A stretch of DNA of 64,000 nt, taken from Papilionanthe hookeriana x Papilionanthe teres (Eukaryota > Streptophyta > Magnoliopsida > Asparagales > Orchidaceae). Below, piece by piece: positions 10,807 through 22,689 of the stretch. The DNA lies in NCBI GenBank assembly GCA_022702705.1, contig CM040427.1, forward strand, positions 18,127,625 through 18,191,624, written 5' to 3'. Under the pieces are notes generated by a model. The model searched no databases. It had not been told where the DNA came from and worked only from the letters and a program-made list of their open reading frames with translations. Position numbers and translations under genes: made by a program. The stretch's first letter is position 1, and every line of letters begins with the position of its first letter.

Positions 10807-12691
10807 TGATGTGACTTTTTTATATGCAGGAATTTATGAACCCAGATTTATATATCTATAATGATTTTTTAAAGTCACAATTTCAAACGTAAGTATATGT
10901 ATCGCTCAAGTAATACAGGGCTCTAATGGAGTCCCGTTTATCGATCTCACAGGGAAGCGAGGTAAGAGGTCCTTAGTCAAATTCTAGTCTACTACTATTA
11001 GACTTTAGTTTGGAAGGTTGATATAAGTGGTTTTTTTAAGAACTACTCTTAAAGGTAAATCTTAATTTTAAAATAACTAGTAACTACTCCTAACAAAAAA
11101 TGTTAATACTAAAGATAACCCTTTCTAGGTAAATTGGTTTTAAGAATTTTAAGATAATAAAAACTACTTTTCTCAAGTAATGAATTGGATAATGTAAAGG
11201 AATGAGATGCAATAAATATTGTATGTTCCAAATAGAAACAATCCTATTCTTTACCCTCTTCCGAGTGCATAAAGAACATTGGCTAACCCTAGATTTAGTC
11301 CCTAAATCTGTGGTTAGGCTGAGAGGATACTGGCTCTCACTCCAGAGCTCCTACTTCCCTTCGCCTGAAGGCTAACTCTTGCTTTAGTCTCCAAACACTA
11401 GGACCAAACTGAGGATTTTAGTCTGTCACCCTAAAAACTCCAATTCTACGCCCATCAAAGTATATTTCCCTATTTATTTGCACTCAACCCCCATGAACTT
11501 CACCATCTGTGGAATTTGAATGTGGTTCCACTTTGTTGAGAATTACACCGCCCTCTCGTATCATAGCGTAATTACATTGAATTTTAACACTACAACGAGC
11601 TCTTTTTGTAATGTACATGAAATGCAAGTACAAACCATCACATTTATAATTAAACTTCTTTTAGCAAGCATCCAAATATCCTAAACATGAATCCTACTCA
11701 TTGGAAAAGAAAAGTAGAAAGAAAACAATGACATAATCTTCACATGCTACTATTTCCAAAGAAGAAGAAAGTGTAAGAGAAAGACATCAGAACACACGAA
11801 GAAAACACAACACAAAACTTCATTTCAAAGCAAATTCACATAATAAGTGTTTACAAAACTATAAGATAATGAATAACATAATACTTAGTTTTTTCCCCTT
11901 GAAAGAAATAAGAAGATCTCTCCCACAAAGTCTCTCGCTAATTCATGTAATGCTAGTACCAACCCTTACAAATTCTCTCAAAATCCCCTCACCAATCTCT
12001 CCAAATATGTAGAAATCTATATTTCTACTCATATTCTAAGATCTCTAAACATTATCCACATTTTTCCTAACATCTACCTCCCTTTTAGGCTTCAAATTCG
12101 CTTTAAAATAGTTAGGGATGAATTTCCCAAGAGGTGCTTGGAGAAACCTTCCAAAAAGCGTCTAGATTCAACGTAGATGACCAATAACCGCTTCTGGAAT
12201 GGTTCGACGCTGTCTGGGCGCTGTCTGACACTATTTTCTATTGGATTTTCATGGTTTCTAGATGTTGGCACGGTTCGGCGCTAAATAGGGCGCCGTCCGG
12301 CACCCTACTATGTGCAGCTCCACCATTTTGCTTCGTTTGGCTTCGTTTCAGCTTCGATTCGCTCCATTTTAGTTGTGTTGTATTCATAATAGATAGCCCT
12401 ACAAAATAAGCATAAAGATAACCTTTTTTTAAAGTGTAATCTCATTCAAAAATATGCAAGAAGTGTAAAAGAGATTAAGCAAAGAACGACTTATCAAAAT
12501 GTACCAGGCCAAAATTTGCTTTTTTTGCTCGTTTTTGCTCCAAATTGCACCATTTTTGTTTCATTTTCTCCAAAAGCCATTTCTTGTACCTAAAACAAAA
12601 AAACTTACAAAATACCTTCCTTTATAGTGCAATATCATCAAAAATAGTTATGAAATAGACATTAAAAAGCTATCAAATTTTTAGTGGAACA
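10807..12691 (-). repeat. N1 5' LTR
   Basis: On the minus strand it starts TGTTCCACTAAAAATTTG at 12,691 and ends ...AAAGTCACATCA at 10,807, giving TG...CA ends and 1,885 bp. It pairs with 4,490-6,335. The same family occurs as a solo LTR at 40,944-43,946. Confidence 0.87.
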
Positions 12692-13290
12692 TCTTCTGAA
12701 AGGGTGCATCCTAAAAATGTAACCAATATTCATGAATCTGAAGCTTTTGCATTATTAGCAAATCAAGTTGCTATAGTTTCAAGGAAGATAGACCAATTTG
12801 TAATGAATCTTTCTGAACCAATTGCAATGATTGAAGTGAATTCATTAGGCCAAATGGTAGATTCTCAAATATCAATATAGACTTTAAATGCTTTAAAAAA
12901 TAAGTCAAATAACCCATATTCAAACTACTATAACCCAGGTTGGAAAAACCATCCTAACTTTAATTGGAATAAAAATTCAGTTGGTATTAATCAGCAATGG
13001 GGGAACAACCAAATAAACCCATTGGGGAACTGGAACAACCAAGGTAATAATAATTATAAACCTACTTATTCTCCAGGTTTTAACAATAACCCACAATTTA
13101 AGGATTATAAGTTGTCTATAGAAGAAGTGGTGTTACAAATGAGAAATCAGTTACAAAGTCAAGGAGTTGCAATTACAAAATTGAGATTCAGTTGAGGCAA
13201 ATTGTAAATTCATTAAGTAATAGAACCCAAGGTACACTTCCTAGTAATACAAAAGTAAATCAAAAAGACAAGAATAAAGAGTAAATAAAG
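12692..13290 (+). pseudogene. gag: E2 gag, C-terminal third
   Basis: Resumes exactly where the N-terminal part stops at 4,489. It encodes RVHPKNVTNIHESEAFALLA, NQVAIVSRKIDQF, NNPYSNYYNPGWKNHPNFNW and the Asn/Gln-rich tail with SIEEVVLQMRNQLQSQGVAI. One TAG (after SQISI) and a stop after KLRFS break it. There is no CCHC zinc knuckle; the basic Asn-rich tail takes its place, as in other Athila Gag proteins. Confidence 0.85.
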
Positions 13291-14035
13291 GTTGTTCAAC
13301 TTAGAAGTGCAAGAGAGTTGGAAGGTAAAACTCAAAAAAAAATTAAAGTAGAGAGAGAAGAATTTGAAAAACCTAAAGAAGATGCTCTAAAATGTTTTGA
13401 GAGACCTATTTCTCCACTTAAAATTGATTTAGAACAACCACCACCTCATCCATGTCCTCAGAGACTTTGTCAAGAAGAGTTGGATAAAAAATTTTCAAAA
13501 TTTCTAGAAATATTTAAAATGTTTACTATTAATATTCATTTTTGCTGAAGCTTTCGAACAAACGCCAAGCTATGTGAAGTTCATGAAAGATATTCTTAAC
13601 AAAAAGGAAGTTTGAAGGTAATGAGACAGTTGCACTTAGTGAGGAGTGCAGTGTTATAATTCATAAAAACTTCCTGAAAAGCTTAAAGATCTTTGATGCT
13701 TTACAATTCAATGTGTGATAAGAGACAGATTTTTTGGGAAAGCTTTATGTGATTTATCTGCAAGTAACCTTATGACATTATCTATATTTAATATACTAGG
13801 ATTAGGAGAAATATCCCCTACATCTGTAGCCCTGCAATTAACAGATCGTTCTTTAACATATCCTAAGGGAGTTGTAGAAGATGTTTTGGTAAAAGTGGAT
13901 CAATTTATCTTTCTTATTGATTTCATTATGTTAGATATGGAGGAAGATAAAGAGATACCTATTATTTTGGGGAGACCTTTTCTAGCTACAGGAAGGCAAT
14001 AATAGATGTGTAAAAAGGGGAATTAACTATGTGTG
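13291..14035 (+). pseudogene. pro: E2 gag-pol linker and aspartic protease
   Basis: A charged linker (13,318-13,548: EREEFEKPKEDALKCFERPI, then PPPHPCPQRLCQEELDKKFS) leads to an A2-type aspartic protease that would cut the polyprotein. The protease block (13,715-14,002) has FGKALCDLSASNLMTLSIFN, TSVALQLTDRSLTYPKGVVE, FIMLDMEEDKEIPIILGRPF and LATG. The active-site triad, D-L-G in E3, reads D-L-S here, so catalysis would be impaired. The linker and protease are in different frames and stops separate them. Confidence 0.85.
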
Positions 14036-15470
14036 CTTAATGATCGAAACAATTTCTTTTAATATTTTAAAATCAATGAAATACCCTGTTAAAGGTAAAG
14101 ATGATGAATGCTTCTAGTTGGATGTAATGAGATATCTTAGTGAATGCTATTTCAAAAGAACTTATGAAGTGAATACCGAAATGAAAGAATTGGAGCACAA
14201 ATAAGAAGAGGAATTTGAGCATTTTAATGATATTATTGAAAAAAGTTCTGAAGTTTTGGACATGATGGAAAAAGATAAATCTTTTTGTTCATCGATTGAG
14301 AAGCCTCCTCAACTTGAATTAAAGCTGAAACATTTAAAATATGCCTTTTTAGGAGATTCCTCGACTTTGTCGGTTATAATTTTCTCGAACTTAAATTCAG
14401 AAGAAGAAGAGTGTTTATTGAAAATTTTGAAGAAATATATGAAGCATTTGGATGGACAATTGCTGATACTAAATGAATCAGTCATTCACTTTTTATGCAT
14501 AGAATATTTATGGAAGAAAGCTACGAGCTCAAGGTGATCCTCGAAAGGAGATAAAATCCCACTACGAAAAAAATTATTAAGAAAGAAATTTTAAAGTGGT
14601 TAGATGCTTGGATTATCTATCCTATTTCAGATAGTGCATGTGTTAGTCTAATATACTGTGTTTCAAAGAAAGGAGGAGCGACTATAATTATTAATGAAAA
14701 AAATGAACTAATACCTACAAGAAAAGTTACAGGTTGAGGAATATGCATTCATTATAGAAAATTAAACCTTGCCACGAGGAAAGATCATTTTCTATTACCC
14801 TTTCTGGATCAAATGTTGGATATACTAGTTGTACATAAATACTTTTATTTTCTGGATGGATATATTGGTTATCACCAAAAACAAATTGTTCTAGAGGATC
14901 AGGAGAAAATGACATTTACCAATCTTTATGATACATTTACTTTTAGAATACCATTTTCTATGTAATGCCCCTGCTACATTTCAAAGATGTATGATGGCTA
15001 TTTTCTGTGATTTAATTGAAAAAGGAATTGAAGTTTTTATGGATGATTTTTTGGTGTTTGGAACTTCATTTGAATCATGTTTAGAACATTTATCACAAGT
15101 TCTTAAACGCTGTGAAGAAACAAATTTAGTCCTTAATTGGGAAAATGTTAGTTTATGGTAGCAGGAGGAATTATTTTGGGACATAAAATTTTAGAGAAAG
15201 TTATGGAGGTAGATCCTTAAAAAATTGAGTGACCGCTAATTTACCTCACCTGACTAATGTGAGAGAAATTAGGAGTTTTTAGGACATGCTTAGATTCTAC
15301 GGGCGATATATTAAAAACTTCTTAAAAATTGCTAAGCCACGATGCCATTTATTAGAAAAAGATGTGATTTTTAATTTTGATAATGATTGTCAAAAAGCTT
15401 TTGAGATTTTAAAAGAAAAATTAGTCACTGCACCAGTTATTGTTTTACCAGATTGGAAAAAAACCATTTG
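14036..15470 (+). pseudogene. pol (RT): E2 reverse transcriptase with its N- and C-terminal connections
   Basis: The N-terminal connection (14,256-14,537) has LELKLKHLKYAFLGDSSTLS and EEEECLLKILKKYMKHLDGQ. The RT palm and fingers follow from about 14,560, with KWLDAWIIYPISDS, the ATFQRCMMAIFCDLIEKGIE block and the catalytic motif VFMDDFLVFG (F/Y-x-DD class, both aspartates kept) near 15,030-15,060. The thumb and connection lie at 15,286-15,471 (MLRFYGRYIKNFLKIAKPRC, then LLEKDVIFNFDND). Several stops and frameshifts break the chain. These blocks are typical of the Athila clade. Confidence 0.88.
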
Positions 15471-15840
15471 AATTAATGTGTGATGCAAGTGATTATACTA
15501 TTGGAGCTGTTTTGGGACAAAAATATGATATAATTTTTGAAGTAATTTACTATGCTAGTAAAACTCTTAATGAAGCTCAAATTAATTATAACATAACTGA
15601 GAAAGAGTTATTAGTAATAATATTTGTTTTTGATAACTTCAGATCATACTTAATTGGAACCAAATGTGTGGTGCATACAAATAATTCTATTATTAAGTAT
15701 TTAATGAAAAAGAAGGATGCAAAACCAAGGCTGATAAGATGGAATCTTCTTTTGGAAGAATTTGATTTTGAAATAGTAGATAGAAAGGAAGCTGATAATC
15801 AAATTGCTGATCATCTATCCAGGCTTGAATCTGACAAATC
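15440..15840 (+). pseudogene. pol (RH): E2 RNase H
   Basis: Opens with FELMCDASDYTIGAVLGQKY (first catalytic Asp), then ASKTLNEAQINYNITEKELL (Glu) and ends IADHLSRL (last Asp). The third acidic position, usually T-D-H, reads HTNNS, so that catalytic Asp has become Asn. The same D-to-N change is seen in E3. The domain reads open in one frame and runs into the integrase N-terminus. It would have removed the RNA strand during cDNA synthesis. Confidence 0.9.
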
Positions 15841-17196
15841 ATTGTGCTCTAAAAAAGAAATTAATGAAAATTTTCCATATGAAAAATTATTAAATATTAA
15901 TGAATGGCGTGTTCTATGGTATGCAGACATAATGAACTTTATTGTTAGTAACATTTTCCCTTGTGGTCTGACACACCAACAAAAGAGGAAATTTTTATCT
16001 GAAGCTAAGACTTATTTTTGGGACGAGCCATTTCTATATAAACAGGGGAATGATTTAATTATTCAAAGAATGTGCCTTTAGAAGAAACTTTTGAAATTAT
16101 CCAAAAATGCCATGATTCTAATTTTGGGGGACATTTTAGTGTTGATAAAATAACATACAAAATTTTACAATACTGGATTTTGTTGGCCTACTAACTTTAA
16201 AGATGTTAATGCTTATATTAAAAATTGTGATCATTGTTAACTTTTAGGTAATATTTCTAGAAGAAATGAGAAGCCCCTCTATTATATTTTGGAAGTTCAA
16301 ATATTTGACGTTTGGGGATTAGATTTCATGGGACCATTTAAACCATCTTTTTGAAATTTATATATATTGTTAGTAGTACACTATGTGTTAAATAGATAGA
16401 AGCTGTTGCTTTACCTAGATGTGATGCTCAAAGTGTTGCAAAGTTTTTAAAAACGAATATATTTTTGTATATTTGGAATGCCAAGAGTGATCATAACTGA
16501 TGGGGTAAGTCATTTCAAAAGCACGATAATAGAGAAATTATTAAAGAAATATTGTATCAATCATCAAATTTCTACTGCTTATCATCCTTAAACAAGCGGT
16601 TTGGCTGAAGTTTCCAATCGAGAAATTTAAAAAATTTTAGGAAAAATCTATGTATCCAACAAAAATGGATTGTTCAGTCAAACTTAATTATGCTTTGTGG
16701 GTTTATAGGACTTCTTACAGAACTCCTATAGGAATGTCTCCATTCAGGTTATTTTATGGAAAAGCTTGTCATTTACTAGTGAAACTTGAGTATAAAGCTT
16801 ATTGGGCTATTAAGGAATTTAATTATAAATTGAAGGATCTTTGGTAAAAAGAGATTATTGCAATTAAATGAGTTAAGGAATGAGTCTTATGAGAATGCTA
16901 AGATTTATAAAGATAAGATGAAAAAATGGAATGATCAGAAGATTCTTATTAAGCATTTTGAGAAAGGGCAGTAACTTTTACTTTGAAATGCAGGATTGAG
17001 ATTATTTTCAGGCAAACTTAAGTCCAGATGGATGGGGCCATTTATTGTGATAAAAGTTTATCCCTATGGAGCTGTGGATATGAAAGATACTAAAACCCTA
17101 AAAAATTTCAAAGTGAATGGTCATAGACTGAAACCCTATTTCTTAAGGGATCAAACTAAATTGGATAATTTTTTGATGTTGGGTAACCCAAAATAA
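15841..17196 (+). pseudogene. pol (IN): E2 integrase
   Basis: The N-terminal zinc-binding region shows as CHDSNFGGHFSVDKI and NCDHC (HHCC-type) around 16,110-16,240. The catalytic core is present in shifted frames: MGPFKPSF, a DG-x-SHF block (second Asp, about 16,500) and TSGLAEVSNREI (Glu, about 16,600). The C-terminal part includes KLNYALWVYRTSYRTPIGMS and FRLFYGKACHLLVKLEY (16,650-16,847) and LFSGKLKSRWMGPFIVIKVY (16,996-17,196). At least five stops or frameshifts. It ends with the DQTKLDNFLM-type tail, followed by the conserved post-pol segment. Confidence 0.87.
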
Positions 17197-17680
17197 GCAC
17201 TGGGTACATCAGGCTGACGACGTAAAACCAAACATTTTATGAGAGGCAACCCATAGTTATCGATGTATTTTTTTGTTTTTAATGCTATGTGGTTGTGTTT
17301 GTTTTAGAGAATTGTGGTAGTATTTTGAATATGTTGTGATAATTTTATGACTTTAATTGATGTCTTAGATGTGTTAGAATGAGTATTTGGATGTTAAACA
17401 GATCTGTGCTAAAATGAGCACCTGCGATTAAGAGCTTAAATTTGGCGCTTAAGTGCGAGAGTTAAAAAAACGTGCCTAAATAATGTTATAGAATAATTAA
17501 ACATGGTAAAGTGGACTTGAATGTTATTTGGTGATTTTTAGACGTGGGAAGTGGGTATAGGCTCTTATAAACTTTGTAAATGGCATTAAAATGAAGAAAA
17601 TATTTGCCCCTCTCCAACTTTTCATTCTAAAGTCTAAGTGAAGAGAGATCTTAGTTGTAAGAGGTCTTAATTAAGCAAAA
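17197..17680 (+). other. E2 post-integrase untranslated segment
   Basis: Begins with a segment conserved in all copies here (compare 8,370-8,420 and 25,490-25,560, reversed). It then passes into AT-rich sequence with a GC-richer patch around 17,395-17,480. No coding frame is supported. Confidence 0.6.
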
Positions 17681-18082
17681 ATGTATTCTTGGGAGAATGA
17701 TTTAAAGAATAAGGATGAAGCTGTCAAGAAGAAGTTTATAAGTTAAAGTGTGCAAGAGTTATATAACAGATTTGTAGACGTTAGTATTGAAGGAATAGCG
17801 GAGAAGATTGTAAAAATTGAGGCTGATGCAGATTCAATTGAGGCGAAGATAAATGAAACTAATGCAAATTTAGATATTGGATGGCAACTCAAAATGCAAT
17901 TCAGTCATACAGGTTATATTGAAGAAGCAGATAAAGCGATGTATCCGAAAAGCAAGTTTATTGAAGAGGATTCTATAAGAGTTCATTATCATCGTCTGTT
18001 CTATCAAATCTATGTGCCAAATGGTTCAGAAGGAGCAAATGAAGGCCAGGGATATGTTCCACCTAATAGAGAATGGAATTAA
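17681..18082 (+). pseudogene. E2 small post-pol ORF of unknown function
   Basis: Frame opens at ATG 17,681 (MYSWENDLKNKDEAVKKKFI). It has one in-frame TAA near 17,742 and then reads open for 110 codons to 18,082. The protein is acidic and probably helical, with GIAEKIVKIEADADSIEAKI as a coiled-coil-like stretch, then IDWQ/IGWQLKMQF, YIEEADKAMYPKSKF and a Gly/Asn-rich end. It shows no signal peptide, membrane helix or cysteine pattern, so it does not look like the env-like ORF some Athila elements carry in this position. I do not recognise the family. Confidence 0.5.
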
Positions 18083-19539
18083 GTTCGAAGGTTTGTGTTT
18101 GTTTGCATGTTTTTTGTGTTGTTTGTTTTAAGTGCTTAATGTGAGTTTGTCTTGTATTGTGATGAATTTAGATGCTATCTCATCCAAAACTATTTGGAAT
18201 AGAGATTAGATATATAAAGTGTGTTTGTACTTGTTGAATATGTGAATGAAAGTGTTTTGTTTGTGTGAAAATTTCGTTTTATTGTTACTTTGATGGTTTG
18301 TGTTGAACTTATTCATACTGCTTTAGGAAGTTTAGAATAGAGCTAACCTTCATTTAAAATTTTATGATTTAGTTTCCATTTTGCTACCATGTATTTTCTT
18401 TCTGTTGTGGTTATGATATTATGATATTTTGTGTGATTTGCTTTTATGTTAGCCTCCACTGCATAGAAGTCTTTTGAATTTCATATATGTTAAAATCAAA
18501 ATAAAATTTGATCATTTTTACTCATGTATTTTTAAAATTTTTGTACTTGCATACTTAGGATATGAAAATTTTTGTAAGCATAATGTTTTAATTTTTCATT
18601 CGTGTATAATATATATGATCTACTAAAATGTTTAATCTTATTAAAAATTTAAGTTCGAGGGGATGAAAAATCTATTTTCAATACTTGAAATTTATTTGTT
18701 CTTAATTATACTATAAATAAATTTGATTTTGATTTAAAAAATAATTATGTGTTTGAAGTTATATTAGAGTAATAGAATTTTGAATATAGAAATGTGTAAG
18801 AGAATTTTGTTAAAACTTTATAGTAATGAAGAAAAATTTCAAGTTAAAAATTTTATTAGTGAAGAGATGTTCAATATGGTGTAACTATATTTAGTAAGAT
18901 ATATTGTATTTTTGAAAAAAATAGAAGAACTTTTATTTTTAATACTTAAATTTCTTTTATTAAAAGTAATTTTTTAAAACTGTTATTATATTTTTAAATA
19001 AAGAATATATATCAGACTTTTTCTTTAGGAAAGAAAGAGTGGAATTCAAAATCATTTAAGGCCGATCCAGATATAGTAATCCTCACTAAAAAAAAGAAAG
19101 AAAGAAAAAGAAGAAAAGAAAAAGTATAGTATGTAAAAAATGGGAGGAGAAGCTTAAGGATTAGTGCCTAATCAAAAATTAGTTCTACATCTTATCTTTT
19201 TAATGAATAAAATTTGAAAAACTCCTAAGCTTAAGGATATAATATAGTGAGTATAATTATTTTTAATGAAAATTTTAAATTAAACAATATATAATGCCTA
19301 AACTCTATATTTGAAAAATCTACAAATATTTTTGAATTATATAGAAACATATTTTCATACTTTTTCACTTTAGAGATTTTATAAACTTTAAATTGGTCTC
19401 ATTCACTAAAGTTTTTTCTAAATTGGAATACTACATTTTTAGAACAAAATTTTAGAATCTCCTAAAGAAACTTATTCACATAATTTGCTAATATTTGTTT
19501 TAAAAGATTTTAGTGTCACCTGATGATAATTAACATTTT
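18083..19539 (+). other. E2 3' non-coding region with purine tract
   Basis: AT-rich, with no coding frame. A near-pure purine stretch lies at 19,087-19,127 and is followed by GGGAGGAGAAGCTTAAGGAT. The same pair of blocks occurs reversed in N1 (6,710-6,840), so it is an old shared part of the element rather than random low complexity. Confidence 0.65.
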
Positions 19540-19550
19540 AAGTTTGGGGG
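19540..19550 (+). promoter_or_regulatory. E2 polypurine tract
   Basis: AAGTTTGGGGG immediately before the 3' LTR. Same sequence as in N1. Confidence 0.82.
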
Positions 19551-21359
19551 AATTTAATATACCTATAATATATATTATTTTTGTACACATTTATATACCT
19601 AATTTTGGATTATATTGCACTTTAATGGAACTTATTTGTGTGTTTTTCTTTTAGGTACAATTAAATGGACTAAATATGTCAAAGGGAGTGAAAAAGGATT
19701 AAATTTGGAGCAAAAATGAAGAAGGTGTTAAATTGAACTGGGGAGCCTAAGGGCCCAGATCTAGTGCCTAAACGCGAGCAGACAGAGAAGGCCGTGTCTA
19801 AGCGCCAGAGGCCCCACACAGTGCAAAATAGTTACTTTGCAATTTTAATGAATTTTTTATGAATTTTGAAGGGTTTTTTGAGGTAACCTTTGGTAAAAAA
19901 ATGGGTAACTAATCAAGGGCACCAAAATAAATTCAAAATTCACTTGAAAGGATGCATACTTTGGGAAGATTCATTGGATATGGATAAATTTTGATGAGAC
20001 ACCAAGTCACCTTTTAGCAAAATATAGAAGGAAGGACTTAAAGAGATTGAAAAAAAGAGGAGGAAGTAAGTTGTAATAGTGTGTTTAGAGAGTAGTTATA
20101 GTAAGAAGTTTTAGGATTATTACTTAGGGTTTCTTCACACTTATCTCATTCCTAGTGAAAGGGAAGGTGAGTAGAGATTTCTAAGTAAAAATTCTTTGTT
20201 TTAGAGAGATTTAAACCCTCTAGGGTTGGGCGACCAGTCCTAGGGAGACTAGTAAGAGAAAGGAAGAGATTCAATGGAACTTCAAGAGTTTGGTAGAGAG
20301 GAACTTGAGATAAGTTTTTATCTTTGTACGTCATTTGGTTTTAATTGAGACTTCTCGTGTTTCTACATGATTTCTACTTTTTTAAAATTACTAGTTGTTG
20401 TGTTTTCTCCACGGATTTTGAGTAGTTTTCTTTTTCTTTTTCCTTAAAATGAAAATTAATTAAGTGTTAGATGGAAGTTGTGGAAGTATTGATCTTTAAT
20501 GTTGGAATACATTGTGTTGATTCAATCCTTGTACTTCATTTACTTCTTGATTTTGCCAATTAAGATGCTAACATTTGTTGTGAGAACATGTAAGATCCTT
20601 GTAGGTATTTTCTTAATCAACAATTGGTAGGAATCAAATGAGATTGTATGGATGAGAAAGTAATTCATATAATTTTGTGCAAATAAATAGGAAAATATAC
20701 TTTGATGGGTTTAGAATTAAAGGACTTTAGGGTGAAAGACTAAAGCCCCATAATTTGGATTATTGTTTTAGGTTTTGATGGGAGATGTTAGCCCCAAGGT
20801 GGAGGGAAAGGAGGGAACTCTAGAGTGAGAGCTAGTATCTTCCACTACCTATTCAGTCTTCAAAACTATTCAAACTTTAAACTAGACAATGTTCTTTATA
20901 ACATCTCTAGTAAGGGTAAAGAATAATTTTGCTCCTATTTGGCACAAAACATTTTGAATACTTCTACAACAGAACTCCTGTACTTTTTACTTATTCATGA
21001 TAAGGAAAAAGATATTTTCATTTATTTAAATCTTACAAAAATCTTACAAAAATCTTACAAAAATCTCATTATAATTATTTAATTGTTCACTTTATTTCAA
21101 AATATAAGAAATACCAAAAAAATCGCTTTTTTAAGTTTTTATGTTATCTCAAACTGTTTAAGTAAGTATCTTTTTCGAAATAGATTTTGTGATCAAATTC
21201 CTTATAATTTTTAAATATCCAAAAATTTCCCGTGGGATTGATATTTCAGGGCTTAATCAGAAAGTAATATATTACTTGATGATGATATGTATACTTGCGT
21301 AGAACCCCTTAAATTAAATATAAATATAAATCATATTACCATAAATATAAATATCACCA
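19551..21359 (+). repeat. E2 3' LTR
   Basis: About 1.81 kb, from the polypurine tract to ...AATATCACCA at 21,359. Its second half aligns with the 5' LTR remnant (2,370-3,525). The expected TG start is not visible (AATTTAATATACC follows the tract), so the start is set by the tract alone. The internal block TTATATTGCACTTTAATGGA matches the start region of the N1 LTRs. Confidence 0.8.
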
Positions 21360-22689
21360 GAGATCAATGCCTCAATTTATTCAATTTATAGTTGTCAAAG
21401 TGAAATCAAGATACAATGTCATCTTTTTAAGTCCTCTCCAATCAATTTTTGGAGTTGTGGTTTCTATGTCATTGTTAGTGCCATTTTGACACTTTTAGTG
21501 GTCAATACATTAAAATTCAAGTTTTTATTGGGCTCATGCATGAGCAGCTAGCTACCTATATTAAATTATAGAGGAGCAATGCAACATCGCTACCCCAATG
21601 TTGATTTTGTGGCTCAGCATGAAATATGTTTATTCTTGGAAAGTTTCAAAGACTTAATGGAACCGTGACCTTTAGTTTATGGACAACACAATGTCTCATT
21701 AACCCATTTAAAATGATGGATGACATTCCAACATCTCAAAGACCAAGTGCCCTAGCACTTAGTCGGTCACCTCATTAAAATTATATATTATGATCATTTG
21801 GCATCGGTGTAAGATTTATGATTTACGAGTGAGTGTCACGACACCATACTCGACATAATGGTGATGAAATTTCTATATATAGGTGGTCACACCATATGTT
21901 CAGTACATCAAAACCTCTTTATGATTGAAAGTTTGTCTCTTATTTCTCCTTCCTCAGTACATTCCTACCTTAGAAATGTCATCATGACATCAAACCCACA
22001 GAATGAGGCCAAGAACTGTTTGAGCATTTATCCAGCATACAGTGAGAGAATAGAGAAATGAAAGTACAAATTTTGAGATTCATTTAATGTGAGCGGTCAC
22101 CGAACCTAGAGGGGACTCAACGTGAATGCCTAACTTGCTCGTATCATGGTGTCTCACTACACCCCTCTCTCCCAACACCTCCATACACTATAGAAGGATG
22201 TTGCAACACTTAATCAAAAGGTAGAGGTTATCCAAAAAAATAGATGTCATCGTAGATTGACAAGACTACACCTTGTACTAGCTCAACTGTAACAAGCGAC
22301 AATAGAACTTGATTACCTAATGACATATTAATTCTTTTGAGAGAGTATATGGAGTTTCCCCACATTTTCCTAGCTTACCCAACCTTGAGGAAGGAACAAG
22401 TAGAGCAGCGGGTAGTGGTGCAGAAGGACGATAGCTACCTAACCCATATTTATCACATTGCACCTTTTTTTAATTATGTTTTAGAAAGTGCTTTTGATAA
22501 GGAAAATATGATTGACTGATTTTCAATGATTTTTAGATCCTAAGATGACTAATGATGAGGCATGGATGCCACCTTATCACCACTGTGGAGCTTGGTAAGG
22601 CTGCGTAGTGCCCAAATTATGCTCCATAGAATTTTGATGGAGGAAGGATATCAACCTAAGGCTGACCCTCAAAAGAGGTTTAACCCAAT
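21360..22689 (+). other. Unassigned region, probably decayed retroelement
   Basis: Short open stretches only (for example 21,858-22,061 and 22,337-22,519). I recognise no protein family. Since it leads on the same strand into a decayed RT at 22,690, it may be the rotted upstream part of that element, but nothing in it proves this. Confidence 0.35.

Larger units (their letters stand above)
4490..12691 (-). mobile_element. N1: non-autonomous Athila-related element nested in E2 gag
   Basis: Two LTRs of about 1.85 kb in the same orientation flank a 4.5-kb internal region. The left flank ends CCTTC (4,485-4,489) and the right flank begins TCTTC (12,692-12,696), a 5-bp target-site duplication with one mismatch. 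The gag codons of E2 rejoin exactly across it (GGCCTTC|TGAAAGG). Inside are a primer site, gag, an acidic coding stretch, a 2-kb non-coding region and a polypurine tract. Protease, RT, RNase H and integrase are absent: the sequence jumps from the region after gag to the segment that in E2 and E3 lies just after pol. Confidence 0.85.
2340..21359 (+). mobile_element. E2: nearly complete Athila-type Ty3/gypsy element, split by N1
   Basis: Order on the plus strand: 5' LTR remnant, primer site, gag, protease, RT, RNase H, integrase, small post-pol ORF, long 3' non-coding region, polypurine tract, 3' LTR. Removing N1 (4,490-12,691 plus one 5-bp duplication) leaves about 10.8 kb, the usual Athila size. 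Pol has the order PR-RT-RH-IN of Ty3/gypsy, and its protein blocks match the Athila clade. Every gene is broken by stops and frameshifts, so the copy cannot move by itself. Confidence 0.85.
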
